A DNA stretch of 64,000 bases from Leyella stercorea (GCF_021531655.1 NZ_JADYUF010000015.1:1-64000), one strand, 5' to 3'; counted from the first letter of the stretch, positions 16,059 through 26,165 are shown. The notes: generated by a model not told the origin, from the letters alone. A program made the numbers and translations.

Positions 16059-16130
16059 AAAAAAAACGACAATAGAGACAATGTGGACAACTCTATAGCG
16101 GTTGTCTGTCATTGTCTCTATTGTCGTTTT
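16059..16130. terminator. Long bidirectional terminator hairpin
   Basis: Arms AAAAAACGACAATAGAGACA and TGTCTCTATTGTCGTTTTT pair over about 20 bp, with A and T runs on either side. It lies between the nitroreductase gene (+) and carB (-), so it can end both convergent transcripts. Confidence 0.85.
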
Positions 16131-16194
16131 TATGTTATTGAGAGTTAGGATTTCATAACCCTCAACTCTCAATTCTTAATTTTCGACTCGAATA

Positions 16195-19100
16195 TTAGTA
16201 CTCACCCCAAGCCTTGATGTCGATATCCTCAAGCTTCGTTGTGCAGAAAGCGTAGATGAACGCACTTGCAAGACGAGCATTGGTGATAAGAGGCACGTTG
16301 AGGTCAATAGCGGCACGACGAATCTTGTAGCCGTTGCTGAGCTCTGAGCTTGTAAGGTTCTTCGGTATGTTGACCACCATGTCGATAGTGTGGTTGTGCA
16401 ACAGGTCGAGAGCCTTAGGCTCGTCACCCTCCTCTGAAGGCCAAAGTACGAGCGTGTTCTTTATGCCGTTCTCAGTGAGGAACTTGCTTGTACCGCCAGT
16501 AGCGTAGAGGTTGTAGCCGTTCTCAAGGAGCATCTTGGCAGCATCGAGCATGGCAACTTTCTGCTTTGCACCACCTGTAGAGAGAAGGATGTTCTTCTTC
16601 GGGATGCGATGGCCTACAGAGAGCATACTCTTAAGCAATGCTGTGTTGGTGTCGTCGCCCAAGCAACCTACCTCACCAGTAGAACTCATGTCTACACCAA
16701 GCACTGGGTCGGCCTTCTGCAGACGGTTGAATGAGAACTGCGATGCCTTGATACCGACATAGTCGAGGTCGAAGAGGTTCTTGCTCGGCTTCTCTACCGG
16801 CAGACCAAGCATTACACGAGTTGCAAGCTCGATAAAGTTTATCTTCAGAACCTTGCTTACGAACGGGAACGAACGTGATGCACGGAGGTTACACTCGATA
16901 ACGAGGATATCGTTGTCGCGTGCCATGAACTGGATGTTGAACGGACCGTTGATGTGAAGCTCCTTGGCAATCTGACGGCCTACACGCTTACAACGGCGTA
17001 CGGTCTCAACATAGAGCTTCTGCGGTGGGAACTGGATTGTAGCGTCACCTGAGTGTACACCGGCAAACTCGATGTGCTCAGAGATAGCGTATGCGATAAC
17101 CTCACCATTCTTGGCAACGGCATCCATCTCAATCTCCTTGGCATGCTCGATGAACTTGCTCACTACTACTGGGTGGTCCTCGCTAACGTTGGCAGCCAAC
17201 TGGAGGAATCGCTTCAGCTCGTCCTCGTTAGAACAAACGTTCATGGCAGCACCTGAGAGTACGTACGACGGACGCACAAGTACCGGGAATCCTACACGCT
17301 CGATGAAGCGGTCGATGTCCTCCATGCTTGTAAGTGCGCTCCACTCTGGCTGATTGATGCCATTGTTGGTAAGCATCTGCGAGAACTTGGCACGGTCCTC
17401 AGCGTTGTCAATATCCTGAGCCTTGGTACCGAGGATTGGCACGTGCTGCTCATCGAGAAGCATAGCAAGGTTGTTAGGAATCTGACCACCGGTAGAAACG
17501 ATAACGCCATAAGGTGTCTCCAGGTCTATGATATCCATTACACGCTCGAATGTAAGTTCGTCGAAGTAGAGACGATCGCACATGTCATAGTCGGTAGACA
17601 CGGTCTCTGGGTTATAGTTGATCATAACCGAGCGATAGCCCTCCTTGCGGATTGTGTTAAGAGCCTGAACACCACACCAGTCGAACTCTACTGAAGAACC
17701 GATACGATAAGCACCCGAACCGAGAACGATGATAGAACGCTTGTCGTTCTCGAATGTGATGTCGCTCTTCACGCCAGCGTATGTCACATACAGATAGTTG
17801 GTCTGTGCAGGATACTCGGCAGCAAGTGTGTCGATCTGCTTTACAACAGGCAGGATGCCATAGTTCTTACGACGTGAGCGAACTACAAGCGATGCCTTAC
17901 GCATTGACTTAAGCTCGTCCTCAAGTCCTACGGCACGTGCTATCTGGAAGTCGGTGAAACCGTATACCTTAGCTGTGCGGAGAAGTTCCTTGTCGAGTGT
18001 GTTGATGTTGCACTTCTTCATAGCCTCATCGATGTCGATGATGTGCTGCAACTTCTCAAGGAACCACTTGTCAATCTTGGTAAGGTCGTGAATCTGGTCG
18101 ACTGTATAACCCTTGTGCATAGCCTTAGAGATGACAAACACACGCTTGTCGGTAGGCTCGCGCAAAGCTGCGTCAATATCTTCAATCTCAAGTTCCTTGT
18201 TCTCAACGAAACCATGCATGCCCTGGCCTATCATACGCAGACCCTTCTGGATAGCTTCCTCAAAATTGCGGCCGATAGCCATAACCTCACCAACCGACTT
18301 CATTGAAGAACCCAACTCCTTGTCTACACCACGGAACTTAGAAAGGTCCCAACGTGGAATCTTGCAGACTACATAGTCGAGCGCAGGCTCAAAGAATGCT
18401 GATGTGGTCTTGGTTACAGAGTTCTTCAACTCGAACAAACCGTAGCCCATACCGAGCTTAGCAGCAACGAAGGCGAGAGGATAACCGGTAGCTTTAGAAG
18501 CAAGAGCTGACGAACGGCTCAAGCGAGCGTTAACCTCAATAACACGATAATCCTCTGACTGTGGGTCAAAAGCATACTGCACGTTACACTCACCTACGAT
18601 GCCGATGTGACGGATAATCTTGATGGCAAGGGCACGAAGCTTGTGATACTCTGAATTGGTAAGAGTCTGTGAAGGAGCAATAACGATTGACTCGCCGGTG
18701 TGGATACCCAGAGGGTCGAAGTTCTCCATGTTACATACGGTGATACAGTTGTCGTAGCGGTCGCGCACTACCTCATACTCAATCTCCTTCCATCCCTTCA
18801 AACTCTTCTCTACCAACACCTGCGGAGAGAATGAGAATGCCTTCTCGGCAAGTTTGTCGAGTTCCTCCTCATTGTCAGCGAAACCAGAACCGAGTCCACC
18901 AAGAGCGTAAGCAGCACGTATAATAACCGGATAGCCAAGCTCAGCAGCAGCCTTACGGGTCTGCTCCATTGTCTCGCAAGCCTCGCTCTTGATAGTCTTG
19001 ACATTAATCTCGTCGAGCTTCTGAACGAAGAGCTCACGATCCTCAGTGTCCATGATAGCCTGAACAGGAGTACCAAGCACCTTCACGTTGTACTTCTCGA

Positions 19101-19419
19101 GAATGCCCTGGCGGTAAAGCTCAACACCACAGTTTAGAGCAGTCTGTCCACCGAACGAGAGCAGGATGCCATCGGGACGCTCCTTCTTGATAACCTCCTC
19201 AACAAAGTGAGGCTGGACGGGAAGGAAATATATCTGGTCGGCAACACCCTCTGATGTCTGCACAGTTGCGATGTTAGGGTTGATGAGCACTGTCTTCACA
19301 CCCTCCTCACGCAGAGCCTTCAGAGCCTGTGAGCCAGAATAGTCGAACTCGCCCGCTTCGCCAATCTTCAAGGCACCCGAACCGAGCAACAATACTTTCT
19401 TTATATTTTCGTCTTTCAT
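16195..19419 (-). CDS. carB: Carbamoyl-phosphate synthase large subunit
   Basis: 1074 aa, full length. It has two ATP-grasp halves: residues about 130-340 (GGLGSGFADNEEEL) for bicarbonate phosphorylation and about 675-865 (SYVLSGAAMN) for carbamate phosphorylation. The oligomerisation domain lies between them, and the C-terminal MGS-like allosteric domain at about 940-1065 (YNLYATGGTSKFL). It converts bicarbonate, ATP and the ammonia channelled from CarA into carbamoyl phosphate for pyrimidine and arginine synthesis. It lies 103 nt downstream of carA on the same strand and is presumably co-transcribed. Confidence 0.98.
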   Translation of the reverse strand: MKDENIKKVLLLGSGALKIGEAGEFDYSGSQALKALREEGVKTVLINPNIATVQTSEGVADQIYFLPVQPHFVEEVIKKERPDGILLSFGGQTALNCGVELYRQGILEKYNVKVLGTPVQAIMDTEDRELFVQKLDEINVKTIKSEACETMEQTRKAAAELGYPVIIRAAYALGGLGSGFADNEEELDKLAEKAFSFSPQVLVEKSLKGWKEIEYEVVRDRYDNCITVCNMENFDPLGIHTGESIVIAPSQTLTNSEYHKLRALAIKIIRHIGIVGECNVQYAFDPQSEDYRVIEVNARLSRSSALASKATGYPLAFVAAKLGMGYGLFELKNSVTKTTSAFFEPALDYVVCKIPRWDLSKFRGVDKELGSSMKSVGEVMAIGRNFEEAIQKGLRMIGQGMHGFVENKELEIEDIDAALREPTDKRVFVISKAMHKGYTVDQIHDLTKIDKWFLEKLQHIIDIDEAMKKCNINTLDKELLRTAKVYGFTDFQIARAVGLEDELKSMRKASLVVRSRRKNYGILPVVKQIDTLAAEYPAQTNYLYVTYAGVKSDITFENDKRSIIVLGSGAYRIGSSVEFDWCGVQALNTIRKEGYRSVMINYNPETVSTDYDMCDRLYFDELTFERVMDIIDLETPYGVIVSTGGQIPNNLAMLLDEQHVPILGTKAQDIDNAEDRAKFSQMLTNNGINQPEWSALTSMEDIDRFIERVGFPVLVRPSYVLSGAAMNVCSNEDELKRFLQLAANVSEDHPVVVSKFIEHAKEIEMDAVAKNGEVIAYAISEHIEFAGVHSGDATIQFPPQKLYVETVRRCKRVGRQIAKELHINGPFNIQFMARDNDILVIECNLRASRSFPFVSKVLKINFIELATRVMLGLPVEKPSKNLFDLDYVGIKASQFSFNRLQKADPVLGVDMSSTGEVGCLGDDTNTALLKSMLSVGHRIPKKNILLSTGGAKQKVAMLDAAKMLLENGYNLYATGGTSKFLTENGIKNTLVLWPSEEGDEPKALDLLHNHTIDMVVNIPKNLTSSELSNGYKIRRAAIDLNVPLITNARLASAFIYAFCTTKLEDIDIKAWGEY

Positions 19420-19427
19420 TTATTCTA

Positions 19428-19456
19428 ATGTTTAATGATTAATGTTTAATGTTTAT
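19428..19456. repeat. Short AATGTTTAATG direct repeats
   Basis: AATGTTTAATGATTAATGTTTAATG-type repeats in the carA-carB gap. Similar AT-rich intergenic repeats occur widely in Bacteroidales; no function is implied. Confidence 0.5.
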
Positions 19457-19522
19457 TTGGCTATGCCATAAACACGAAACTTAAACATTTGGATTTTTCA
19501 CTTTTCGTTCTTCACTCTTCAC

Positions 19523-20599
19523 TTAGCCCAATGCCTCCACAAACTTGTCGAACATGAACTCGGTGTCTACCGGACCTGAGCATGCCTCCGGGTGGAACTG
19601 GCTTGAGAACCAAGGCTTTGACTTGTGGCGGATACCTTCGTTAGAACCGTCGTTCATGTTTACGAACAATTCCTCCCAGTCAGCACCAAGTGTCTTTGCA
19701 TCAACAGCATAACCGTGGTTCTGTGATGTCACGAAGCACTTCTCTGTACCAACCAAGCGTACCGGCTGGTTGTGCGAACGATGACCGTACTTGAGCTTAT
19801 AGATATGAGCACCTGCAGCCTTAGCAAGCAGTTGGTTGCCCATACAGATACCACAGATAGGCTTGTCGGAAAGGCTCATCTGCTTCTGGATAATCTTAAC
19901 GGCATCCTCGCACATGTCAGGGTCGCCAGGACCGTTGGCAAGGAAGAGTCCGTCAAATTCCATGTCGGTATAGTCGTAGTTCCAAGGCACACGGATAACC
20001 TCACAACCGCGTTTGATAAGACAACGTATAATGTTGGCCTTAACGCCACAGTCTACGAGAACAACCTTCTTGCCAGCACCCTCGTTGTAGCGTACAATCT
20101 CCTTGCAGCTCACCTTGTCGACAAAGTTAACTCCAGCATACTCGGCTGTCGGGATGTTATCGGGCTCATCGTCGAAGATGATCTTGCCCATCATCACACC
20201 ATGCTCACGTAACACCTTGGTCAGCTCACGAGTGTCAATGCCTGTAATGCCGGGCACGTGCTCGCGCTTGAGCCACTCGGCAAGGCTCTCAACGGCATTC
20301 CAGTGACTGTACTCCTCACTATAATCAGCAACGATGATAGCCGAAGCGTAGATTTTGTCACTCTCCATGAACGTGGGCAGTCCGTTCTCCTCGATTGAGA
20401 AAGGAGGCACGCCATAGTTACCTACAAGCGGATATGTCAGAGTCATGAGCTGTCCTGCATAAGAAGGGTCGGTCAGCGACTCAGGATAACCCATCATCGC
20501 CGTGTTGAAAACGACCTCTCCAGCCACAGGTGCCTCATAACCAAATGACTTACCATGGAACTTGGTTCCGTCTTCCAATACTAAAGTTACATTTCTCAT
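19523..20599 (-). CDS. carA: Carbamoyl-phosphate synthase small subunit
   Basis: 358 aa. The N-terminal CPSase small-chain domain (about 1-135, HGKSFGYEAPVAGEVVFNT) is followed by a class I glutamine amidotransferase. The catalytic Cys is at about 252 (ICGICMGNQLL), with His337 and Glu339 in SSQFHPEACSGP. It hydrolyses glutamine and passes ammonia to CarB in the cytoplasm. All catalytic residues are present and length is normal. It precedes carB and follows the PurF-like gene, so three glutamine-using enzymes sit on one strand. Confidence 0.97.
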   Translation of the reverse strand: MRNVTLVLEDGTKFHGKSFGYEAPVAGEVVFNTAMMGYPESLTDPSYAGQLMTLTYPLVGNYGVPPFSIEENGLPTFMESDKIYASAIIVADYSEEYSHWNAVESLAEWLKREHVPGITGIDTRELTKVLREHGVMMGKIIFDDEPDNIPTAEYAGVNFVDKVSCKEIVRYNEGAGKKVVLVDCGVKANIIRCLIKRGCEVIRVPWNYDYTDMEFDGLFLANGPGDPDMCEDAVKIIQKQMSLSDKPICGICMGNQLLAKAAGAHIYKLKYGHRSHNQPVRLVGTEKCFVTSQNHGYAVDAKTLGADWEELFVNMNDGSNEGIRHKSKPWFSSQFHPEACSGPVDTEFMFDKFVEALG

Positions 20600-20689
20600 A
20601 GTTATATTTTCTCGTTATTGTTCTTATTGTTTCACAATTTCATTATTGTAGCGAAGGTTACCTGCCTCCCCCACTTTATCGCGCACAGA

Positions 20690-20742
20690 CGCCCTGAAAG
20701 CGCAAAAGTGTTGTTGTATTTTACTTTTGCCCTTTCAGGGCG
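20690..20742. terminator. Hairpin terminator between the PurF-like gene and carA
   Basis: Arms CGCCCTGAAAG-GCAAAAGT and ACTTTTGC-CTTTCAGGGCG form about 19 paired bases with one C/C mismatch and a 13-nt loop. It probably ends the PurF-like transcript. Confidence 0.7.
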
Positions 20743-20778
20743 CGTTATGGAAACATGGCTATCAGCCCGTATTTCCCA

Positions 20779-22656
20779 TTACATCTGCTTCTCCATATAG
20801 TTGACGAAAGCCTGTATGCATAGCTTTGTGCCACCCGGTGTCGGATACTTGCCCGTGAAATACCAGTCGCCCTTATGGTCTGGTATCGCCTCATGCAGAC
20901 CGTCGATTGACTGATATACGAGTTCAACTGGTGTCTCCAGCTCCTCCGGACGAAGCATCTCAACAATCTTGTTGTTTATCTCGTCGATAGTGAACGGCTT
21001 GTATACGTCACGCACACAGTTGCGCATCAGCTCTTTTGGCTTGAGCAGTTCGAGCTTGCACGACTCGTATACACGTTTCAGCAGGTCTTGCATGCCACGC
21101 TCCTTTATCAGTTCTATCGTTGCACGGAACACGCAGAACTCCTCCAGACGCGGCATATCGATGCCGTAATAGTCGGGATAGCGTATCTGCGGAGCCGACG
21201 ACACGATAACTATCTTCTTCGGATGCAGGCGGTCGAGTATTCGCAGGATGCTCTCCTTGAGTGTTGTGCCACGCACTATAGAGTCGTCTATCACGACGAG
21301 GTTGTCGACGTAAGGCTCGATGCAGCCGTAAGTGATGTCGTAGACATGCGATGCAAGGTCATTGCGCGAGTTGCCCTCGGTGATGAACGTGCGCAGCTTG
21401 ATGTCCTTTATAGCCACCTTCTCCGAACGCACGTATGTATCTAGTATTGCATGCAGTTCCTCATCGGTAGGCTTATGGTCGAGCTGTTGGATGCGCTTCA
21501 CCTTCAGCTCATTGCTATATTTCTTGAATCCGGACAGCATACCGTAATATGCCACCTCGGCTGTGTTCGGTATGAACGAGAACACGGTGTGGTCGACATC
21601 TCCGTCAACTGCATCAAGTATCTTTGGCACAAGCTGTTCGCCAAGGCGTTTGCGCTCACGATAGATGTCTCTGTCAGAACCACGGCTGAAGTATATGCGC
21701 TCGAATGAGCAGGCAGAGTCGCCTCGCTGCTGCAGTATCTGCTCCATACGCGTCTCACCCTGGCGGCTTACAAGCAGCGCATATCCTGGTTGCAGCTCCT
21801 GTATATCCTCACATTCAAGGTCGAATGTCGTCTGTAGAACAGGACGCTCAGATGCCACTGCAACAAACTCATCATTGGCATAGTAGAACGCAGGACGAAT
21901 GCCCCACGGGTCGCGCATTGAGAACATCTCGCCCGAACCCGTCAGTCCGCACATCACATAGCCACCATCGAAGTCGGGCATTGATGTGCGCAGCACGTTG
22001 GCCATGTCCATATGCTCATCTATATAATGTGTCAGTTCCATTCCCTCGAGTCCCTTTGCCTTAGCTTCCACATAGTTGCGTTCAGCCTCGCGGTCGAGTC
22101 GGTGACCCATCAGTTCGAGCAGCGTATATCCATCGCTGTAAATACGCGGGAACATGCCTCGCGTCAGCATCTCCTGGAATATCTCGTCGATATTAGTCAT
22201 ATTGAAGTTGCCGCAGATGCACAGGTTCTTTGCCTGCCAGTTGTTGCGACGCAGGAAAGGATGGACATACGAAAGTCCTTTCTTTCCAGTCGTGGAATAG
22301 CGCAGATGTCCCATATACAGCTCGCCGGCAAACGGCAGATGCTCCTTGGCAAAGTCGGCATCGGCAAGCAGTTCGGGCGACATTCGGGCAAACTCTTTCT
22401 GCACACGTCCGAAAATCTCGGTTATGGCATCCTTGCCCTCAGCGCGTTCACGGAACATATATTCTGTTCCAGGTTGTCCGTCAAGCTTCACACATGCCAT
22501 GCCGGCTCCCTCCTGGCCACGGTTGTGTTGCTTCTCCATCATCAGATAGAGCTTGTTTAGTCCGAACATCCAAGTACCATACTTCTGTTGATAGTACTCA
22601 AGTGGCTTGAGCAATCTGATCATTGCCACGCCACACTCATGTTTAAGTGGTTCCAC
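20779..22656 (-). CDS. PurF-like amidophosphoribosyltransferase paralogue
   Basis: 625 aa. An N-terminal Ntn-type glutaminase starts with MEPLKHECGVAMI; Cys8 would be the nucleophile after removal of the short leader. It continues to about residue 300 (NRGQEGAGM, GHLRYSTTGKKG, DPWGIRPAFY). The C-terminal phosphoribosyltransferase part carries the PRPP motif VVIDDSIVRGTT (about 454-465). Classical PurF is about 470-510 aa; this form is over 100 residues longer and is one of the extended versions seen in Bacteroidota. It would make phosphoribosylamine from PRPP and glutamine, but an exact role as the main purine-pathway enzyme is not certain because a shorter purF could lie elsewhere. Confidence 0.85.
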   Translation of the reverse strand: MEPLKHECGVAMIRLLKPLEYYQQKYGTWMFGLNKLYLMMEKQHNRGQEGAGMACVKLDGQPGTEYMFRERAEGKDAITEIFGRVQKEFARMSPELLADADFAKEHLPFAGELYMGHLRYSTTGKKGLSYVHPFLRRNNWQAKNLCICGNFNMTNIDEIFQEMLTRGMFPRIYSDGYTLLELMGHRLDREAERNYVEAKAKGLEGMELTHYIDEHMDMANVLRTSMPDFDGGYVMCGLTGSGEMFSMRDPWGIRPAFYYANDEFVAVASERPVLQTTFDLECEDIQELQPGYALLVSRQGETRMEQILQQRGDSACSFERIYFSRGSDRDIYRERKRLGEQLVPKILDAVDGDVDHTVFSFIPNTAEVAYYGMLSGFKKYSNELKVKRIQQLDHKPTDEELHAILDTYVRSEKVAIKDIKLRTFITEGNSRNDLASHVYDITYGCIEPYVDNLVVIDDSIVRGTTLKESILRILDRLHPKKIVIVSSAPQIRYPDYYGIDMPRLEEFCVFRATIELIKERGMQDLLKRVYESCKLELLKPKELMRNCVRDVYKPFTIDEINNKIVEMLRPEELETPVELVYQSIDGLHEAIPDHKGDWYFTGKYPTPGGTKLCIQAFVNYMEKQM

Positions 22657-22859
22657 GGTTTCTTAACTTTACTTAATATAACTCTATATCCTGTGCTTAT
22701 GCAGTATTTGTCAGTATCGTCATTGTGTAACGTGACAAGTTGCAGTAGCGTATGTTTATCGAAAATTTGATTATCCTTATGACATCTGTGCGTACACACA
22801 GATTGCATATGTATAAAAATTAAGCGTCAAGCAAACAGCCCAACGCTCAACAAATGTAT

Positions 22860-23660
22860 TTAGTTTCGGATAATATTAACCAACAAAGAAGCCACCGACG
22901 TCAAGATGCTCACGAATGAGAACCACAAAGTCGTTGAAGAGCCGATAGCTGAGTTCTTTGACTTCACACCATTGGGCTCTACATATATGTAGTCGTTCTG
23001 CTGTACATAATAGTACGGCGAGTTGATAATATTGGCATCATTGAGGTTCAGACGATGTACTTCCTTCTGACCGGTAGCAGTCTCACGGATAAGCAATACA
23101 TTGTCACGACGACCGTAAATGGTAAGGTCGCCTGCCTGCGCCAAAGCCTCAAGCACGCTCATCTTCTGTGTTGTAACGGGCACCACCTTAGGTGTGGTCA
23201 CCTCACCTGCTACCGTAATGCGATAGCTCGACATATTGACTGTCACTACGGGATGCTCCTCGCTTGAAAGATAGGGAGCTATCTTCTCACCAATAAGCGT
23301 CTCGCATTCTGTCTTTGTCATACCTACGACATGCAGCTTACCCACAATAGGGAAGTCGATATTGCCACTATTGTCTACAAGATAAGTAAGCAATGCGCCC
23401 GAACCGCTGCTCAAATTGCCGCCGGCACCGAGTGTGCTCTGTACCGAAAGATTGAAAGGACGGGCTGCCTCAGGGTCTGACGTGACAACGGTTATCGTAA
23501 GCTCGTCCTTCGGCATAATACGTGCATCGTACAAACCAGCCGAAGCGGCAAGACTCAGAGTATCAATATTCTGGAAATAAGCGACTTTTTTTGCTGACGA
23601 ACAACCGTTCAACAACAAAACCACCACAAGCAAAAATATAGGAAAGATAATTTTCTTCAT
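22860..23660 (-). CDS. Polysaccharide export outer-membrane lipoprotein (Wza-like)
   Basis: 266 aa. Lipoprotein signal ending LNGCSSAKK (Cys about 20). A polysaccharide export (Poly_export/SLBB-type) body follows: YDARIMPKDELTITVVTSDPEAARPFNL, VDNSGNIDFPIVGKLHVVGMTKTE, then a SLBB part ITVAGEVTTPKVVPVTTQKMSVLEALAQAGDLTIYGRRDNVLLIRE. A C-terminal hydrophobic helix (about 240-265) fits the membrane-spanning end of Wza. It would form the outer-membrane pore for capsule or exopolysaccharide. The matching Wzc-like kinase is 7 kb away at 30772, so the two are split. Confidence 0.88.
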   Translation of the reverse strand: MKKIIFPIFLLVVVLLLNGCSSAKKVAYFQNIDTLSLAASAGLYDARIMPKDELTITVVTSDPEAARPFNLSVQSTLGAGGNLSSGSGALLTYLVDNSGNIDFPIVGKLHVVGMTKTECETLIGEKIAPYLSSEEHPVVTVNMSSYRITVAGEVTTPKVVPVTTQKMSVLEALAQAGDLTIYGRRDNVLLIRETATGQKEVHRLNLNDANIINSPYYYVQQNDYIYVEPNGVKSKNSAIGSSTTLWFSFVSILTSVASLLVNIIRN

Positions 23661-23702
23661 ATATATTATAATGTATTGCTAACCGCATTTAATTTGCTTC
23701 TG

Positions 23703-23734
23703 CAAAAATACTACTTATTTCCGACACTCACAAA
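23703..23734 (-). promoter_or_regulatory. Promoter of the polysaccharide export gene
   Basis: On the minus strand, a -33 TTTG (23731-23734) and a -7 TATTTTTG (23703-23710) are 20 nt apart, a close match to the Bacteroidota consensus. The start codon follows 43 nt after the -7 box. Confidence 0.75.
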
Positions 23735-23846
23735 GTTTTCAACAAATAATTTTGCCACCCCTAAAACAATTTCATTTTAACAATATAAAACCCTGGATTA
23801 AGCATAAAAACTTTGACTTACTTGACATAATGTCACTTATTTATAG

Positions 23847-23854
23847 TAATTTTG
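23847..23854 (+). promoter_or_regulatory. Promoter -7 box for ansA
   Basis: TAATTTTG, with a TTG 22 nt upstream (23822-23824). It lies 25 nt before the chosen ATG at 23880, and so argues against the upstream in-frame start at 23856, which would leave almost no leader. Confidence 0.65.
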
Positions 23855-23879
23855 CGTGTACAAACACTACTTTTATAAA

Positions 23880-24932
23880 ATGAACAACGACAAAGCCTAC
23901 TCTCGACAAAACAAAGTGCTGCTGATATACACCGGCGGCACGATTGGTATGGGGCGCAATCCCATGACGGGAGCTCTCGAACCGCTTAACTTCGAGCACT
24001 TGATAGAAAACCTGCCAGAGTTTGCCTATCTTCAGACTGACATCGACACCTACCAGTTTACACCCCCTATCGACTCGTCGGACATGTCGCTGAGACGCTG
24101 GGCCCAACTCGTACGCATCATTGCCGACAACTACAACAAATATGACGGATTCGTCATATTGCACGGCACCGATACCATGGCATACACAGCAAGTGCCCTG
24201 TCATTTATGCTCGAAAACCTCACCAAGCCCGTAATCCTAACCGGATCGCAATTGCCTATTGGACAATTGCGCACAGACGGAAAGGAAAATCTCGTCACAA
24301 GTATAGAACTTGCAAGCATCAAAGACGAAGAAGGACATGCAATGGTGCCAGAGGTATGCATTTACTTCAACGGACGACTGCTTCGAGGCAACAGATGTAC
24401 AAAGCAGAACGCCGACGGATTCGACGCATTCAACTCGTTCAACTATCCCCATCTTTGTGATGCAGGAGTGGAGTTCAGCTTCAACAAGCACTACATCCTA
24501 AAACGCGACTTCACCAAACCGATGACACCACACTTCGCCATGGACCCCAACGTAGTGGTATTCTCGCTGTTTCCTGGCATACAGCAGAACATCGTGCGAC
24601 ACGTACTTGAAGCTCCCGAACTGCGAGGCATTGTGCTGCGCAGCTTCGGTAGCGGCAACGCACCTCAGAAGCCCTGGCTGCAACAACTCCTTAAGGAGGC
24701 CACACGACGCGGCGTGACCGTTGTCAACATCAGCCAATGCGTAGCCGGAAGCGTAAAGATGGGACGATACGAGGCAAGCTACCAGCTCAAGGATGCCGGC
24801 ATCTTGACCGGTTACGACTCGACAGTAGAGAGCGCCGTTGCCAAACTGATGTTCCTGCAAGGACACTATACCGACTGCAATGTGATAAGAACACTCATGA
24901 ACCGCAACCTCTGCGGAGAAATAACGAAATAA
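23880..24932 (+). CDS. ansA: Type I L-asparaginase
   Basis: 350 aa, no signal peptide, so cytoplasmic. The first catalytic Thr is in LLIYTGGTIGM (about 18-21), and the second motif is HGTDTMAYTASALSFML (about residues 100-116). Asn hydrolysis to aspartate and ammonia supplies aspartate to the anaerobic fumarate pathway. Length and motifs are normal for type I (AnsA). It is 12 nt before the sulfatase-maturase gene, likely co-transcribed with it; the functional link is unclear. Confidence 0.92.
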   Translation: MNNDKAYSRQNKVLLIYTGGTIGMGRNPMTGALEPLNFEHLIENLPEFAYLQTDIDTYQFTPPIDSSDMSLRRWAQLVRIIADNYNKYDGFVILHGTDTMAYTASALSFMLENLTKPVILTGSQLPIGQLRTDGKENLVTSIELASIKDEEGHAMVPEVCIYFNGRLLRGNRCTKQNADGFDAFNSFNYPHLCDAGVEFSFNKHYILKRDFTKPMTPHFAMDPNVVVFSLFPGIQQNIVRHVLEAPELRGIVLRSFGSGNAPQKPWLQQLLKEATRRGVTVVNISQCVAGSVKMGRYEASYQLKDAGILTGYDSTVESAVAKLMFLQGHYTDCNVIRTLMNRNLCGEITK

Positions 24933-24944
24933 CAAAATCAAGAA

Positions 24945-26165
24945 ATGCCAACTATAAACCCGTTTGCCCGCCCGGTATATCTTATGGCTAAACCGGCGGG
25001 CAGTCTTTGCAATCTACGTTGCAAGTACTGCTATTACCTCGAAAAAAGCAAATTATACGACAAAAACGAGAAGCATATAATGAGCGACCAGCTGCTCGAT
25101 AAGTTCATAAAGGACTATATCGAAGCGCAAACCATGCCCGAAGTGATGTTCACATGGCACGGTGGCGAAACTCTGATGCGTCCTATATCGTTCTACAAGA
25201 AGGCACTGCGACTGCAACAACAGTATGCCGGAGGCCGACGCATCGACAACTGCATACAGACCAATGCCACTATGCTCACCGACGAATGGTGCAAATTCTT
25301 CCACGACAACAACTTCCTTGTAGGCGTATCGATTGACGGACCACAGGAGTTTCACGACGCCTATCGCAAGACAGCTACTGGCAGGCCTACATGGAACCAG
25401 GTGATGCGCGGCATAAGAATGCTCAATAAATACAATGTGGAATGGAACGCTCTTGCCGTTGTCAACAACCTGAATGTAGAGCATCCGCTTGAGTTCTACC
25501 ACTTCTTCAAGGACATAAACTGCCACTTCATACAGTTCACACCTATCGTGGAGCGCATAGTCGACGACCGTGCCGACGGACTACAGCTCGCTCCGGGCAT
25601 GACCGAAGGAGGACAAATGGCCGACTTCAGCATTACAGCCGAACAGTGGGGCACATTCCTCTGCACCATATTCGACGAATGGGTGCGTCACGACGTGGGC
25701 GAATATTTCATACAGCTGTTTGACAGCGCACTTGCCAATTGGGTTGGCGTTGCTCCAGGACTGTGTACAATGGCAGCCGAATGCGGACACGCTGGAGTAA
25801 TGGAATACAATGGTGACGTGTACTCATGCGACCACTTCGTCTATCCCGAGCATCGCCTCGGCAATCTTCGCGAAAGCACAGTGACGCAGATGATGTACTC
25901 AGCCAAGCAACGTGAGTTTGCCCGTATGAAGAAAGAGATGCTTCCGCAGCAATGCAAGGAGTGCGACGTTCTGTTCGCATGCCACGGCGAATGTCCCAAA
26001 AACCGATTCATAAACGACCGCTACGGCAATCCGGGACTCAACTATCTGTGTGCCGGCTATCACAAGTTCTTCAAGCACATAGCCCCATACATGGAGTTTA
26101 TGAAGGGCGAACTGGCTGCCAAGCGACCGCCTGCAAATGTCATGAACTACATCGTCAGCAAGTAG
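24945..26165 (+). CDS. Anaerobic sulfatase-maturating radical SAM enzyme
   Basis: 406 aa. The radical-SAM cluster motif CNLRCKYCYY (Cys22, 26, 29) is at the N-terminus. The anSME substrate region (MFTWHGGETLM, CIQTNATMLTDEWCKFF, VGVSIDGPQEFHDAYR) and C-terminal SPASM cysteines (CGHAGVMEYNGDVYSCDHF, CKECDVLFACHGECPKNRF) hold two extra Fe-S clusters. These enzymes oxidise a Cys or Ser of sulfatases to formylglycine in the cytoplasm before export. No sulfatase gene is in this window, so its substrates must lie elsewhere. Confidence 0.92.
   Translation: MPTINPFARPVYLMAKPAGSLCNLRCKYCYYLEKSKLYDKNEKHIMSDQLLDKFIKDYIEAQTMPEVMFTWHGGETLMRPISFYKKALRLQQQYAGGRRIDNCIQTNATMLTDEWCKFFHDNNFLVGVSIDGPQEFHDAYRKTATGRPTWNQVMRGIRMLNKYNVEWNALAVVNNLNVEHPLEFYHFFKDINCHFIQFTPIVERIVDDRADGLQLAPGMTEGGQMADFSITAEQWGTFLCTIFDEWVRHDVGEYFIQLFDSALANWVGVAPGLCTMAAECGHAGVMEYNGDVYSCDHFVYPEHRLGNLRESTVTQMMYSAKQREFARMKKEMLPQQCKECDVLFACHGECPKNRFINDRYGNPGLNYLCAGYHKFFKHIAPYMEFMKGELAAKRPPANVMNYIVSK

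Noticed and set aside
16195..23660. carB, carA, the PurF-like gene and the exporter as one operon
   Set aside because: A hairpin separates the PurF-like gene from carA and the exporter has its own consensus promoter, so at least two to three units are likely.
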